In this document: piece by piece, positions 46,985 to 59,362 of the stretch | How the letters are laid out: every line of letters begins with the position of its first letter | How positions within the stretch are numbered: the stretch's first letter is position 1 | Assembly (NCBI GenBank): GCA_024138025.1 | Contig: JAMXBD010000634.1 | Span: forward strand, 496,001-560,000 | DNA: 64,000 nucleotides | Source of the DNA: Combretum micranthum | Lineage: Eukaryota; Streptophyta; Magnoliopsida; Myrtales; Combretaceae | Direction of reading: 5' to 3' | Notes under the pieces: generated by a model | What the model was told of the DNA's origin: nothing | The model's input: the letters and a program-made list of their open reading frames with translations, nothing else | Databases searched by the model: none | Translations under genes and position numbers: made by a program

Positions 46985-47999
46985 CTATTTGTGATACCCC
47001 CTCAAATGTAAGGTAGCAAAACTCTACTTATTGAGACACCTCTTGAAATAGCCATAAAATCCTAATTCACATTTTATATGTGTGTTGGTGAAATTATACA
47101 TGTTTTTTATATGTGTTGAATGTGATTTATATTTATGACGAATTAGATGTTGTGTAGTTGTTTTAAAAATATTTAAATGTATTAGAATTAATTAAATATT
47201 GAGTTCATAAAATTTTAATTTCATTAGAATGTATTAAATATGCTTATAATAAGTTAGATAAAGCATGTACATAATTCTCAAAATTTTAGAATTTTAGTCA
47301 CAAATAAAGCCTATAAACCCACCTTTAATTAATCAAATCAAGCCCATTAATTAAAACAAGTTAAGCCCATTAAAGGCCTTATTAGTGGCAGCCATGAAAG
47401 TCAAACAAAAGGATAACATCAACCCATAATAGTGCAAAATTCGTTCAAATTTTTTCAGACAACACAAACACCCACTCAAAGGCTTATAAACTCCATTTTT
47501 GCACTCCTAAAAGCTTCCTCATGGCCCTATGCTATTAAGCCCTTCATCTCTTATAAATTCAATCGTCAAAAGCTTGCTTTAGGACTACAAATCAAGAGTA
47601 CAAAGTTTTCTTAGTAAGTATATTTTTTCTATCTTAAATATATGAATGTATGTAGTTTCCTGACACTAAGTTTGAGCTTAAACTTGTGTTTGATGATTTA
47701 TATGTTGTATTGATAGTATAAGAAGTGTTATGAGACTAGTGAAGTTAGTTATATATGTAGTATATGAGATTAGAAGTGTTGAGAAATGTAAATGGTTGAC
47801 GACTAAATATTGGGTGTTGTGGACTTGGGATTTGAAGCGTGATTTGTGAATAATGATGATGGTGAAGTGTTTAATTTTTTGAGTGGAGTTTATGTGGGTT
47901 GAATGATGTATTGATCATATAACAAGCTTAGGAAAAGCATGGGATGATTTTAAAGAAGTTCTGGAAGTGCAAACTTTACATGAAAAACAAAGGAAATTC

Positions 48000-48170
48000 G
48001 TGTTCAGCAACAGGGGAAAAGTCACGAGCGAGCGAAGGGGAGTGATTTAAGCTGATCGTCACTTTTTCACATGTCATGGGTGACCAAAGGGGCGTGATAC
48101 GCTCTGATGGTGTTTTTTCAAAAATCACGGGCGACCAAAAGGGCATGCAATCTCCCCTGCAGCTTGATGT
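48000..48170. repeat. GC-richer short tandem repeats in solo LTR B
   Basis: Three or four degenerate units of CACGGGCGACCAAAGGGGCGTGATA with T-rich linkers. They sit at the position occupied by the GCCGGC repeats in copy A. The sequence itself is unrelated to that of copy A. Confidence 0.6.
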
Positions 48171-49359
48171 GTTTTCATAATTTAGCTGTAACTTTTTTGG
48201 TCTGATCTTTGATTGAGGTGATTCAAGTTGCCTTGAAAAGATTAAAAAGAGATCTACAACTTTCATGTTTTGAGTTTTTCCAAATTCTGAAATTATCAAT
48301 GCTTAAATTTCAATTCTTTCCAACTATTGCATTTTCCAAGCAAAGTCAAAAACTTATTTTTGTTTGTTTTATGTGTATTTGCTTTGGCAAATGGATCTTT
48401 TTGAACTAAAATGAGATAAATTAATGATATTGGATATTTAATGATGATTGAGTGATATAACTAAGCATGATTTAAGTATATTTATAGATTTAACAAATTA
48501 TTGATTTTCTATGAGTGTTAAGCTAAAATAGTTATATTGTATATAAGATTTCCTTTGCTTGTTTTAAGATCTTGTGATAACTTATTTGAATTTCTTTGAA
48601 TGTTTAAGTATGAGATTAGTTGATATTGAGCTTAGACTAAGTGTGATACTGTGATAATCTCTTTGAACAGTGATTAATCCCCGCTCGACCACCTCCATTA
48701 ATTCCTGAGCTAGTACAGGTAAGCAGTAACTTACTTGTTTCCTTGCTAAGATAGGCATTACTTTAAAGCAACTCTATATTGAGAAAGACTTAATAACTGT
48801 TTGTTGAATTTTCTATTACGCCGTTGAATTTGGTTCGGAGAACGGTACCCTGCTCAAATTGAGGGCATGATAGTTTAGACGCTTAGACCACCCTTTTTAT
48901 TCTGATATGTCTTTCATAAGTGGTTCAGCGGATAATCGATGGGGAATTTGGTATCGGTGTAACATTTGCTTAAACTTTGGAGGAAGTACCATGGTTTAGT
49001 TCAACGTTTATGGGAACAGTGAACTAGATTCATGTTATGGACTGAGTCTAAGTAGACTTGTGTAACGGCTAGAAACCCTATATGAGATTACTTAACCGTT
49101 ATGGTAAATTTATCTAGGATCGTATGAGTATTCGAGCTACTTATATCAACCCTCTGAGCGTCAAGGTTGTTATTCAGGTTCCCACGAAATCCCTATTGTC
49201 CAAAGTTTGAATACTCCCTTGTTGTATGGCTAATTAAAGATTGAATAATAAATAATTAGTTGTTGCATTTTGCATTTAGCTTAAGAACATGTGACTCACT
49301 TTGTATTTGTATTCGTTACTTGTGTACAGAGCCTTTGGCTCATATTTTAACCATTTCAG

Positions 49360-49439
49360 GAGATGACTCCGATGAGTTTTATGCAAGTATAGAGTATGGA
49401 ACCGACTTGGAAGATTTTCTTGATGACTTGGAGGATTAG
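49360..49439 (+). other. Exon-like acidic frame in LTR family 2 copy B
   Basis: After AACCATTTCAG the frame GA|GAT encodes DDSDEFYAS, then IEYGTDLEDFLDDLED and TAG. The upstream exon-like segment 48673-48720 carries one TGA in the matching phase where copy A has CGA, so this copy is probably broken. Confidence 0.45.
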
Positions 49440-49850
49440 AGATAACCATGGACTTGATGGAACCCTGTCTTTGTAATAGACTAGATGTGAACTCTTTTGT
49501 TGTTGATGTAATTTAAGTTTCAGTTTGAGTTATGTTTTATGATTTTGTTAAGGCTTGTAAGAAGCCTTTGGTTGTAATATATTTATGTACTTGACTATGT
49601 ATGACTTAGGTTGTATCTCTTGTGATATATATATTAGTAGTGAAGTTATGTTTTGCTAGAGTCTTAAAAACCTATGATTTTATATATGTTGATCCTTATA
49701 GTATTAGGCAAACAATTACTTAAACATTTCATTTTGGACAACCTTACATATAACTCTGCAGGATATATGTGGTTGGGGAACTGTTATCACCTATTTTAAT
49801 TATAGGAGGATAGCGGGTCCTTACACACCTTTTCATGTAATGATTTGCAA

Positions 49851-49920
49851 TTTATCATAACTTTAAATTTAAGCGTACTCAATAGAGAGTACTCCCAAGA
49901 TAGATGACTTCTTGGGAAGC
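49851..49920 (+). other. 5S rRNA-like segment, Cassandra 5' LTR
   Basis: TTTAAGCGTACTC (box A-like), then GAGAGTACTCCCAAGATAGATGACTTCTTGGGAAGC (positions 49886-49920; key GATAGATGACTTCTTGGGAAG against plant 5S GATGGGTGACCTCCTGGGAAG). It is an internal RNA polymerase III promoter relic; a functional 5S gene is not implied. Confidence 0.75.
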
Positions 49921-50002
49921 AGCTAACAACAAGAACAAAATCGTGTGACATTTGGCCAAAGTGGACAATACCTCGGTGAGTAGAGTTTCGGGTCATTATA
50001 GG

Positions 50003-50014
50003 TGGTATCAAAGC
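50003..50014 (+). other. Primer-binding site of the Cassandra TRIM
   Basis: TGGTATCAAAGC, one mismatch from the tRNA-Met-type site TGGTATCAGAGC, two bases after the 5' LTR end. Confidence 0.8.
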
Positions 50015-50255
50015 AAATTGCCAACTAGAAGTGGAGGAACTAAGTATTGTATAGGGCAAAGTGCCTCAAAGTGAGGCTATCTCTTTAGCTTGTATGGAGA
50101 ACCACTAATGTCGTTCCTGCTTAGTGTAGTTCTAGACTTGTGTAATCATACTGACTAAGATATTAGTTCTATAAGTAGGTGAGTATATGACACCCCTCAA
50201 ATGTAAGATGGTGAAACTCTAATCATCGAGGTACCTTTTAGTGTAATGACTTGGA

Positions 50256-50327
50256 TTTCATCAAAACTTTAAAGTTAAACATGTTTAGTGGGAAGCACTC
50301 CCATGATGGGCGACTTTTAGAAAAGCA
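50256..50327 (+). other. 5S rRNA-like segment, Cassandra 3' LTR
   Basis: Reads TTTCATCAAAACTTTAAAGT, TAAACATGTTTAGTGGGA, then GATGGGCGACTTTTAGAAAAG, in 5S order. Box C is closer to 5S in GATGGG but further in the CCTGGG part than the 5' LTR copy. Confidence 0.7.
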
Positions 50328-50699
50328 ACTGGCACTAAGGACAAAATGTGTGGCATTTGGTCAAAATAAACAATACCTCAATGGATGGAATTTCGGGTCG
50401 TTACACTACTACTTACCATCTACTCATAATCCCAATACAACATGTGTACAATCAAGAACTTATGATACTTCTATAAGATGTTATCATTTCTTATAAATAT
50501 ATGACAATTGTTATGTCATGCATTACAGTACAACAACTTAGATGAGACTACCCAATGAGTGACACCTTTGGAATTTCATTGATTTCTTTCCCCTTATGTA
50601 TTAGTTTTGTTAGATTAAAGTAAAGGACTAAAATAGAAAAAAGAAATGTAAAACTATGAAATTTTAGAAAATAATGAGAATTGTAATTACTTAACTTAC

Positions 50700-50771
50700 A
50701 GTTTTTGCAAGGATTGTACATCTCCAATGACAGATGGAATACTTCCAGTTAATTGGTTTAGTGAGAGACTC
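50700..50771 (-). CDS. LRR receptor-like kinase, exon 4 visible (duplicated unit 1)
   Basis: A 72-bp exon encoding SLSLNQLTGSIPSVIGDVQS then LQK. Acceptor CTTTCATTAG, donor GTAAGT. It is the leftmost of four paralogous exons whose introns also align. It ends CT, which joins G of the exon at 35085 to give Leu. Confidence 0.92.
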
Positions 50772-53700
50772 CTAATGAAAGAATAAGACAGATAAAATTA
50801 TACAATAAATTTTATTGATTGAATCATTTTTGTTGAGATAAAGCTTATTAGAAGTCCTTTATGTGTGTACTAAAGCTTAATCAATGTCTGCCACATTTTA
50901 ATTGAATAATATTTATCTCGAAACGTTCAATCAATTCCTAATGTTTTAAATGGGCTATTTAATTGGGTCCTCTATTTTTATGTCATTACACTATTATGTC
51001 ACATGTGCTTAAGACTATAAATGATGAGAGGCAAAAATAGATAGAATTAGTTTCAAAATAGATACATGTATGACTTACTTAACTCAATTAAAACATGTGG
51101 AATCAGACAGTCATAAAAAAAACACAAATAACTTACTTAAAATTTAAAAAACATGAATTTATGTTGTTGTAAATATATGGAACCTTTAATGTATTTATAC
51201 TCTATTTATTATGTTTGTAAAACTTGACATCTTGTACAGTTTTGTTCTCTGCATATGTTAGAACGTTTTTATTTAGGACATGACATTTTGGTTTAAATAC
51301 ATAAATTTATAAGCAGTTTCATAAAAATATGTAAGAAGGGACTTTAAAATATTGGTTTAGCAAGATTATTAAAAATTAGTTCACTACGGCCAAGAAAAAA
51401 AATTGCAGATGAAGAATTACAAATGAACAGTAAATGTTTGGTGAAAATAATATGGAGATGAGTTCACCAAATTTGCATTATAGGTCTCACAATGAGAACC
51501 ATATTTTAACTTGCTAACATACATAATTATAGTATGATAAATACTAAAACATTAAACATTAATGTAGAATAAATGAATGAAAAGAATGTACCGAAATTCT
51601 TAACTTAAATTGTTCTTTTAATGCTTGTTTTTCATTTTTCCATATTGAAAGTACTAAAATTAATGTCGCACACACTAATTTTTATTGAAAAAATTATCGT
51701 CCTTAATTTTCTATGTAGAAATAAAACTTCTTTTATTCATTTTTTTTTTCTAAAATTTCTATCTCTAAATATTAGTTTTCTTATAATGAAACTTCTAGTT
51801 TTTACACCTATTAACTTGAAATGTACTAAAATTCTCTTTAACTTAAATTGTTCTTTCAATGCTTGCTTTTCATTTTCCTATATTAAAAATACTAAAATTA
51901 ATGTGACACACTTCCAGTTTCTACACCCATTAGCTTGAAATTTAAAAGGATAATGTCACGAATGATACTTAAACTTTAGCAAAATATGCAATTAAATATC
52001 TAAATTTTGAAATTAATTAATTTAGTATTTGAACTTTAAAATTAATCAATTTAGCACTAGAAAATCTTTAAAATTGTTCAATTTAGAATCTAAAAAAACT
52101 TTAAAATTATTCAATTTAATACTCAAAAAACTTGATAGATGCACTATTAATGTGAATGAAAATTTCTTTCAGGTATTACCACACATCTCTCTTATGTTCA
52201 ATTGGCTCAAAAAATGTATATTGGAGTTTCATTAATGCGTGGTGGTTACTAGAAGTAATGGGACATTTTTTATTGAACATTTTGATTAATTGGTATTTAT
52301 TTATCAACTACCTCAAGCAATAATGACTCGTCAAAAACCATTATGGTTTGATGGTGCGAATGCTCATCTTTTAACCAGAAAATTTAGGTAAAAATCTTAC
52401 TATCTCTATAGTTGTCATATGTATAATAACTCGAAAAGGGACAAAAAAGCGTATGGACTTAAAATGCAAAATTCAATGCTCAGGTTTATTGCTTGATAAA
52501 TGGCGCAGGAAAAATGTGGTGTTGTAATATGAATGACTAAAATATGTCATACTAAATTAATCTTTGCTGGCACCCTTTTTTTTTTTTTAAATAATCCTTT
52601 CTTATTTTTAAAGGAAATTAAAATTTTCATTTGTTGAAAGTTACATGTGGCCTTGATGTGATACTTTCCAACAATGGCATTTGGAAAGACTCTGTTTTCT
52701 TTACCCTTGGACAAAAATGATACATGAATTGTGTTGTTTTCTAGAGTAGGTTTATATCAAGATTCATCGGCATTCTGTTTATGCCTTGAGATCAATACCT
52801 TATGTGTATAACTTTAGATCTTTGTTACACATGGATTCTGTGGATAACGTTGCAAGATTTTTAATAATCTTTCAATAAAAAATCTATAGAATATGACAAA
52901 ATTGCAGTTCGTTAGACGAAAATTCCCATACATCTTAGTAAGAAAAAAAAAATTTAAAATAAATATCATTTTGTCCATGTTTTTTTGCATAAGAAAGGCA
53001 CATGGATACGATAGGTAAATATAAAGTTTCAATTAGCATATATTTTTACTAATCACCGATCGTAAGGTATATGAATCTTTCCAAAATGAATTTGGTGTTG
53101 TTCTATCCTTAAAAAAAAAAGGGTTAATTATGCCTTTCTGAAATAATTTGTTTTAAAGAAGATTAGAAAAATTTGTAGTGTTTTTAACAATGGTATGCCA
53201 ATTAGAAAATCTTCAGCTCTTTTGAGAACAGGTTATATGTTACATTTATTACACAAAGCATAAGGCAATTAGCCAGAATTATAGGATTCTGTTTTAGTCT
53301 TTGTTATATGTTGATATTTAAATGTACTCCAATATGGAGTATGACTAATGCACAGAAATATAGGACTATCATTTTTTATTTTTTATTTTTTTTTTCTCAA
53401 TGGTTATTTGAGATTCTATGTACTTTTGATGATCACTATAAGGAAAATGTGATATAAATCAACTTACCAAATAGATGCATGCAAGTACCATTTTAAACAA
53501 AAAAAAAAAAAAGTACTAATTTTAACAGTTTTAGCAATTTCTTTTGCATATGCTTTTATTTTGAGTCTACTAGATTCCATCTAGTCACAATCCCAATACA
53601 ACATATGTGTTATTAAGAACTAATTATACTAGTGAAGAGATATATGTTCTAACAACATTTATTATTATTATTTTTAGTAAATTACAATAGAAAGTAACAA

Positions 53701-54163
53701 TATTTTGGGTAAGTTCATTTAAGATATTAATGTTTTGAGTGGTTAAAAATAGAAATAGCATTTCGCAAAGTATACCAACTAATTTATCAACAATTTGCAA
53801 AGTTCATTTAAGTTATTGATATTTGTATTAATTTTCAATTAAATTTCCTTAATTTTCATGGCTAGTCAATTATTAATATCTTATTTGTCTTTATAAAACA
53901 TTGATTCCTCGTTTTAACTATTTGAAACTTTAATACCTTAAATGAATTTATTCCTTAATGTTGATTCTACCACTTGAAATGGTAATATTTTAAAGGAACT
54001 TACCCTTAAACATTGATATATTTTATGTTATTAACCCATTTTGTTCTTCCTTTCTTTTAAAGTTTTGTTTTCAACATACTTAATGAAAGAACTCCAGTAA
54101 AAAGTGGAAAGGTCAAACAATGAAATTTTAAAAAATTGTCAAAATTTTAAGCAATTAACTTAC
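50772..54163 (-). repeat. Intron of duplicated unit 1-2
   Basis: 3392 bp. It aligns in blocks with the introns at 54236-58699 and 58772-62727. Shared landmarks are GATTGAATCAT just after the exon, TTTTAATTGAATAA, the GGTTGAGAAAA/GACATTTTTTATTG block and GTAAAACTATGAAATTTTAGA just before the next exon. The short plus-strand frames at 51621-51938 and 52029-52235 have no homology signs. Confidence 0.75.
51946..52145. repeat. Degenerate TACCTAAACTTT-type repeat element
   Basis: Begins AAAGGATAATGTCACGAATG and contains four or five repeats of AAATTAATYAATTTAGTAYTTGAACTTT. It is related to 26968-27246. The right inverted end is not clear. Confidence 0.5.
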
Positions 54164-54235
54164 AATTCTAGTAAGGAATGCAATTTTCCAATGGTAGTTG
54201 GTATACTTCCAGTCAAATTGTTCCTCGCAAGATAC
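54164..54235 (-). CDS. LRR receptor-like kinase, exon 3 visible (duplicated unit 2)
   Basis: A 72-bp exon encoding YLARNNLTGSIPTTIGKLHS then LLE. Acceptor ACTATGGCCAG, donor GTAAGT. Compared with its paralogs the substitutions concentrate in the solvent-exposed xxLxLxxN positions and the 3' end of the repeat. No stop or frameshift. Confidence 0.92.
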
Positions 54236-57200
54236 CTGGCCATAGTAAATGACAAATAAAAATAGCTTAGAGATCCTAACCATGTATTTTATGAATTTTG
54301 TTACGTAATAAATTCTATTAATTGAATCGTCTTTATAAAGAAAAAGTACATCAGAAGCCTGTATGTTTGTTTTAAAGCATAGTTAAAGTCCTCCACGTTT
54401 TAATTGAATAAGTTGTCTCTTATCTCAAAAAGTTTAATCAGGTCTCATATGCTTTAAATAGGTTATTAAAATAATCACATAATAGTCTATAGATGAGAGT
54501 CATGAATGGATAGATTTAGTTTGAATACAAACATATATGACTTAAATAACTCAAATAAAACATATGGAATCTAATTGAATCTTAACATAAACATAAAAGC
54601 ACAAATAACTTTATTAAATTTGTTGCAAACATAGATTATTTCTACTGTATTTATCATGTATGTGTCATGGCTTTAAATGATGTAATATCGCACATTCATT
54701 TCATGTATATATGCTAGAGCTATTTTATTATGGGTATGGCATTCTAGCATAAATGCTTATAAAATTATAATCAGTAAAAGTATATGATAAAAAATTATAA
54801 AATCTTGCTTTAGCAAGACTGTTATGCATTTTCTCACTTAAGGAAAAGAAAATAAAAAAAACCACTAATGAAGAATCACAAAAGAATGGTGGATGTTTAA
54901 TGTAATAAATGAGGGGATGGGCAAACAGGACTAGCATTATATGTACTTCTACAGTAAGAAGATACACAACTTACATAACTATCATGTAATAAACATTAAA
55001 TATTTTGTTTACTTCACTATAATAGTAATTTCATTATATTTTTATTCTTTATGCAAAGCTATTATGGTATTTAATTGGCCGTTGAGATTCCATAACAAAT
55101 CCTTATTTCAAAAAAAATCCATTGAATAGTCATTCATCATTCAAACCTATGAGTAATTCAATGTTGGAATAAATTTTTTCCCAATACATCCTCGTTTAAA
55201 TAAAAAGTTAACAAAGGAAGATGTTATTACAATTCTTTTTCATTTATCAGCAATAATAATATTATTGCAATCTTATTCATTCAACGAAATGAATAAAATC
55301 ATTAAATTTTAAAAGTTAAACCCCATGCACAAGGAAGATACCTTTGTCTACTGCAAGAATCGATCTCATGATCATCAAGGGTTATGGGCCAATATGTACT
55401 AGTATTATTGAATTGATTGAGAAAAGTAAAATATGAGCATCGGATAAAATTAGTCATCTGTGATCACAAAAAGTAACGCGACATTTTTTATTATTCATTA
55501 AAATCATTGTGGTTTAACAGTATAAATATTAGTTTTTCAACGAGATGGATTACGTTGGATTCCCATTCTTTCAACATTTTCAATATGCATAGTAACTTGG
55601 AAAAAAAAAAAGAATGGGTATTAACTCAAAAACACAAAAAGTCAATGCCAAGATCGAGGTTTATTGTTTGTTTACTTTAGATGGTATAGGAAAACTGGGG
55701 GATTGTAAAATGTTGGACTAAAACATCCCCTGCCTTGATATTATTTGCTACTACTTTTTTTCTTCTTCTTTTATAATCATTTTTACCTAATGTTAAAGAA
55801 ATCGACATTTTCATAATTTCATTAGCATAAAATTACACATAGGCATGATTTGATATCTAGTCATGGTTGTGTTTTCTTTTTCTTTCGAGAGAAGTAATGC
55901 ACATTTTGATTGAATAACTTACATCCTCCATATTTATTTCAACAATTAAGTCAAATCTTATATATTTTTATGGATTATTTAAATAAATCCTTTATGTTTA
56001 TGTCATTGGCACTATATAAGTTATCTTTGTTGAGGACCATAAATTAGAAGAGTCACAAATGGATAGACTTAGGTTGGAAACAGGGAAAAATATTCAATAA
56101 CTAATATACATCACATGTATGTATATGTGGTGCGTAACTATCAATTATATGTTAACACATAAATATGATAGTGGATAGTTTTTTAAGTAACCACTATCCA
56201 TACGGTTATGTGTTGGAATAACATTGGTATTTACACACCACATATACATTTCACATAGCGTGTAAGTATAATATGCACTGAATGAACTTAATCAAAACAT
56301 ATAGAATCTTATGGAATTTCAACATAAACAAAGAACGCAAATAACTCACTTGAAAAATATAATAGATGATTAACTGTTGTTGCAAATATAATGTATATTT
56401 TGTAATTATCCTATATTTATCATGTGTATAAAACCGTCATTTTACAGTCATGTCATGCGCATATGCTATAAATTTTATTTTATATTTTATTTAGAGTTAC
56501 ACTTTAGCATAAATAAATAAAATTGATAAACAAATCTATAAAAATATTTGATAAAAACTATAAAATTTTTGTTTTGAAAGATTGATATCTATGCTTTTGC
56601 TTTTAGAAAAGGGAAATCCGTACATGAAGAATCACAAATGAATGGTTGATGTTAAGTGAGGTAAATCTACGTTGAGTTGGCCAAATTTGCATTACAAGTT
56701 TTTCTACAATGAGGATAATAATATAACTTGCTCATACACATAACTACAGTATCTTAAATACTAAAACATTAAGCTTCCATATGCTTGTTTTCCATTTTCT
56801 ACAATAGAAACAATGAAGTTAATAGTACATGTTTGGAGTTTACCTTCTTATAATACTTACGCTTACTAGCATGAAATTGAACTTTCTAGAATTCTCTTTT
56901 ATATTGAATTGGTTGAGAAAAGTCAAATATGAGTATAAGAACTTCATTTTGGCATATATGGGGGATTACTACAAGTAGAGTGACATCTTTTATTGGACAA
57001 TTCGATTGACTAATGTTTTTTATGGACGACCCCAAATGGTAATGACTCATTTGTAGTTTAATGGTATACATGGTTGTTTAATGGGAAAAACTATATTAGG
57101 GTTAATATAAAAAATGGTACTTGAATTTTCATAAAATGTTTAATTAGGTATCTAAAGTTTTGTTTCAAACAATTCAATACCTAAACTTTAACAAAATGTT

Positions 57201-58699
57201 GAATCACGTACTAGAAGTTTGGTTTTGATAAATTAATACCTAAATAAAGTTTTTGTAAATTTTTTTTATGCTTGAATTATCAAAACCAAACTTCTTGTAT
57301 TTGATTAAACTTTTTGTAAAAGTTTAGGTACTATTTTTATAATTAACCGATAAAAGAAAAAGGGTATTAACTCAAAATGTAAAAGTTAATTCCAAATATT
57401 ATAACTTGTTTACTTTAGATGTCATTGAAAAAAGAAGGATTGTAAAAGGTTGGTGTAAGACACCTCATCTCGTGACCTTCATTCTTGTTGCTTCTTTTTA
57501 ATTCCTTTTTTAAAATCATTTTGCTTATTGTTAAAAGAAAATGATATTTTCATTTATTCATTGTTATGCATGGTTTGATTTGATTCTAGGAATAGTTTTT
57601 GCAAATATTGTTATGTGTTTTATTTTATTTTGAACAAAAGTAATATAATTGTTGTCTTACAGAGTAGCTCTATATAAAGACTCATAAATTTTTCGTTTCT
57701 ACTTTAAGATCAATAATTCATGTATGATTTTAAGCAATTGTTGCTATTGGATTATGGTAGAAAATATGATAATATAGTTATTGTTAACTTGACTACCCAT
57801 TCATAAATTATAGTAATTAAAGACAAATTAAAAATTATATATCATTTTGATCATGATCATTTGCATGATAAGAATATATAGATAGAGTATGTAAATATAA
57901 AATTGCAATTATTGTATATTTTCACAAATCATATGTCGTGAAAGATATGAATTTATTCATAATGAATTTGATATTTGGTATCTCAAACAGTTATGATATA
58001 AAGATTCTCTAAAGTCTTATTATGCTTTTTTATTAGATTGTTTCAAAGAAATTTAAAATATCCATGGTATTGGTATCTCCGTAAGATGTACAAGTTAGAA
58101 AATCTTTGGCTTATTTCAAAACAGGCTAAATGTTTAGCATATAAAACCAAACATAAACAAGATTTGCCTAAATTATAGGTATCATTTTTAGTCTTTATTG
58201 CCTTTTGATAGTTAAATGGACTACGATATACAACATACAATCAATGACCATTGTATAGAAATACATATGAGAATACTATAAGGTAACTTTAGATTCTATG
58301 TTATTTCAATTGACAATATAAGCAAAATGCGATCCAAATACATCAATACCACCATTCTTAAAAAACGCATGCATGCAAGCATCAATTTTAACTATTTTCT
58401 TATCCCTTATTGAATGTAATTATTCATAATGACTTGTTAAGTATGTTAGATTCAATCTAAGTTGTAATACCAATATATCTTGTATGTAATTAAGAACTTG
58501 TGATTCTATTGGATTAGATGGTGCAGTCATTTCTCATATAAAACTACCTAATAAGCATGAGATTTTTGGACTTTCATTGATTTTTTTTTTCCTTATCTAT
58601 GTTTTGATTACATTATTAAATGAAAGGACTCAAGTAGAAAGCAAAAATGTAAAACTATGAAATTTTAGAGAATCATCAAAGTTGTAAGTTATAACTTAC
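54236..58699 (-). repeat. Intron of duplicated unit 2-3, with an extra exon-less unit
   Basis: 4464 bp. Besides the normal intron it has an additional partial unit: the GAATTGATTGAGAAAAG landmark at about 55408 recurs at about 56903. Post-exon sequence (TTTTGATTGAATAACTTACATCCTCCATATTTATTTCAA, about 55898-55937) follows directly on pre-exon intron sequence. Confidence 0.7.
57096..57348. repeat. MITE-like element, TACCTAAACTTT type
   Basis: The inverted ends TTAGGGTTAATATAAAAAAT and (reverse complement of the right) CGGTTAATTATAAAAATAGT surround repeats of TAGGTAYCTAAAGTTTTGTT and their complements. Absent from the aligned positions of the other units, so inserted after duplication. Confidence 0.55.
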
Positions 58700-58771
58700 A
58701 GTTGTTGCAAGGAACTCAAATTTCCAATGTTTGACGGTATATATCCAGTCAATTGGTTAGCAAAGAGATTC
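58700..58771 (-). CDS. LRR receptor-like kinase, exon 2 visible (duplicated unit 3)
   Basis: A 72-bp exon encoding NLFANQLTGYIPSNIGNLSS then LQQ. Acceptor ATACTTCTACCAG, donor GTAAGT. Together with exon 1 it forms the most similar pair: the 3' third of both exons and more than 100 bp of flanking intron are nearly identical, so this duplication is the most recent. Confidence 0.93.
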
Positions 58772-59308
58772 CTGGTAGAAGTATATGACAAATAAGAACA
58801 ACTTAGAGTTCTCTACTAGCAAAAAACATTCATATATATATATATATATATATTAAAATTTCTTGCCATACATTTTACAAAATTTAATGTGCACAAATTT
58901 TTTTTGATTTAATCATCTTTATTTAGATTAAGCACAATAAAAGCTTGTATGTTTGTGTTGAAACTCAATCAAAATCCTCCATATTTCGATTGAATAATTT
59001 ATGTCCTCCATATTTATTTCAAGAAGTTTAAAGAACTCTAATATTTTTTTAATGGGTTATTTAAATAACTTCTATATGTTTAGTCATCACTACCAAATAA
59101 GTCAAGCAATGGGTAGACTTCGAATTAAAACAAACATAGATAACTTACATAACATGATTAAAACATAAAGAACACAAATAACTCAATTAAAATTTAGAAC
59201 ACATGAATAAAAATTGCTGCATATATAATGACTTCTAATTATTTATTCTGTGTTCATCATTTTATTAACATTTGACATCCTATAGCATAGCCATGTCATG
59301 TGCATATG

Positions 59309-59310
<2 letters not shown>

Positions 59311-59351
<41 letters not shown>

Positions 59352-59354
59352 CAC
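59311..59354. repeat. (AC)22 microsatellite with one CG interruption
   Basis: An AC run immediately left of a MITE insertion site. The other duplicated units have no AC run here. Confidence 0.95.
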
Positions 59355-59362
59355 ATTTGTCT

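Larger units (their letters stand above)
47044..49825 (+). mobile_element. Solo LTR, family 2, copy B (2782 bp), nested in Cassandra
   Basis: Starts TGAAATAGCC and ends GGGTCCTTACA, colinear with copy A. The flanks GACACCT and CACCTTTT share CACCT, with two extra bases (CT) before the LTR start. The uninterrupted 3' LTR of the Cassandra element (GAGGTACCTTTTAGTG) shows the pre-insertion site. It contains its own GC-rich block of GCGACCAAAGGGGCRTG-like units at about 48000-48170. Confidence 0.85.
46990..50405 (+). mobile_element. Cassandra-type TRIM, 5' LTR split by a solo LTR
   Basis: Direct LTRs of about 220 bp: 46990-47043 plus 49826-50000, and 50186-50405. Both start TRTGAYACCCC, carry a 5S rRNA-like segment and end GGGTCRTTAYA. 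A primer-binding site (TGGTATCAAAGC, 50003-50014) follows the 5' LTR. The internal region is only 185 bp and non-coding. The flanks are CTATT and CTACT, a 5-bp duplication with one difference. Short LTRs with 5S sequence and a tRNA-Met site are the diagnosis of Cassandra, which moves only with enzymes from other elements. A 2.8 kb solo LTR sits inside its 5' LTR. Confidence 0.85.
35086..50699 (-). other. 15.6 kb intron of the LRR receptor kinase with nested transposons
   Basis: Bounded by exons with matching phase (CT+G gives Leu). It contains, from left to right, an unidentified coding-like remnant, a gag-protease Ty3/gypsy derivative, a chromodomain scrap plus LTR C, the fold-back element nested in LTR C, a Cassandra TRIM split by solo LTR B, and the left part of a duplicated intron unit. 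35086-35880 shows only simple AT-rich sequence and a short GATGATGATGAGGAGGAGGAGG tract (about 35310-35335). Confidence 0.75.

Noticed and set aside
49851..49920. A genuine 5S rRNA gene
   Set aside because: Only the internal part of 5S is present, with many substitutions, and it occurs in both LTRs of a small retroelement; it is Cassandra-derived.
51621..52235. Frames of 105 and 68 codons in the unit 1-2 intron
   Set aside because: Low-complexity Phe/Leu/Lys/Asn-rich translations of AT-rich repeats; the aligned positions of the other units are not open.
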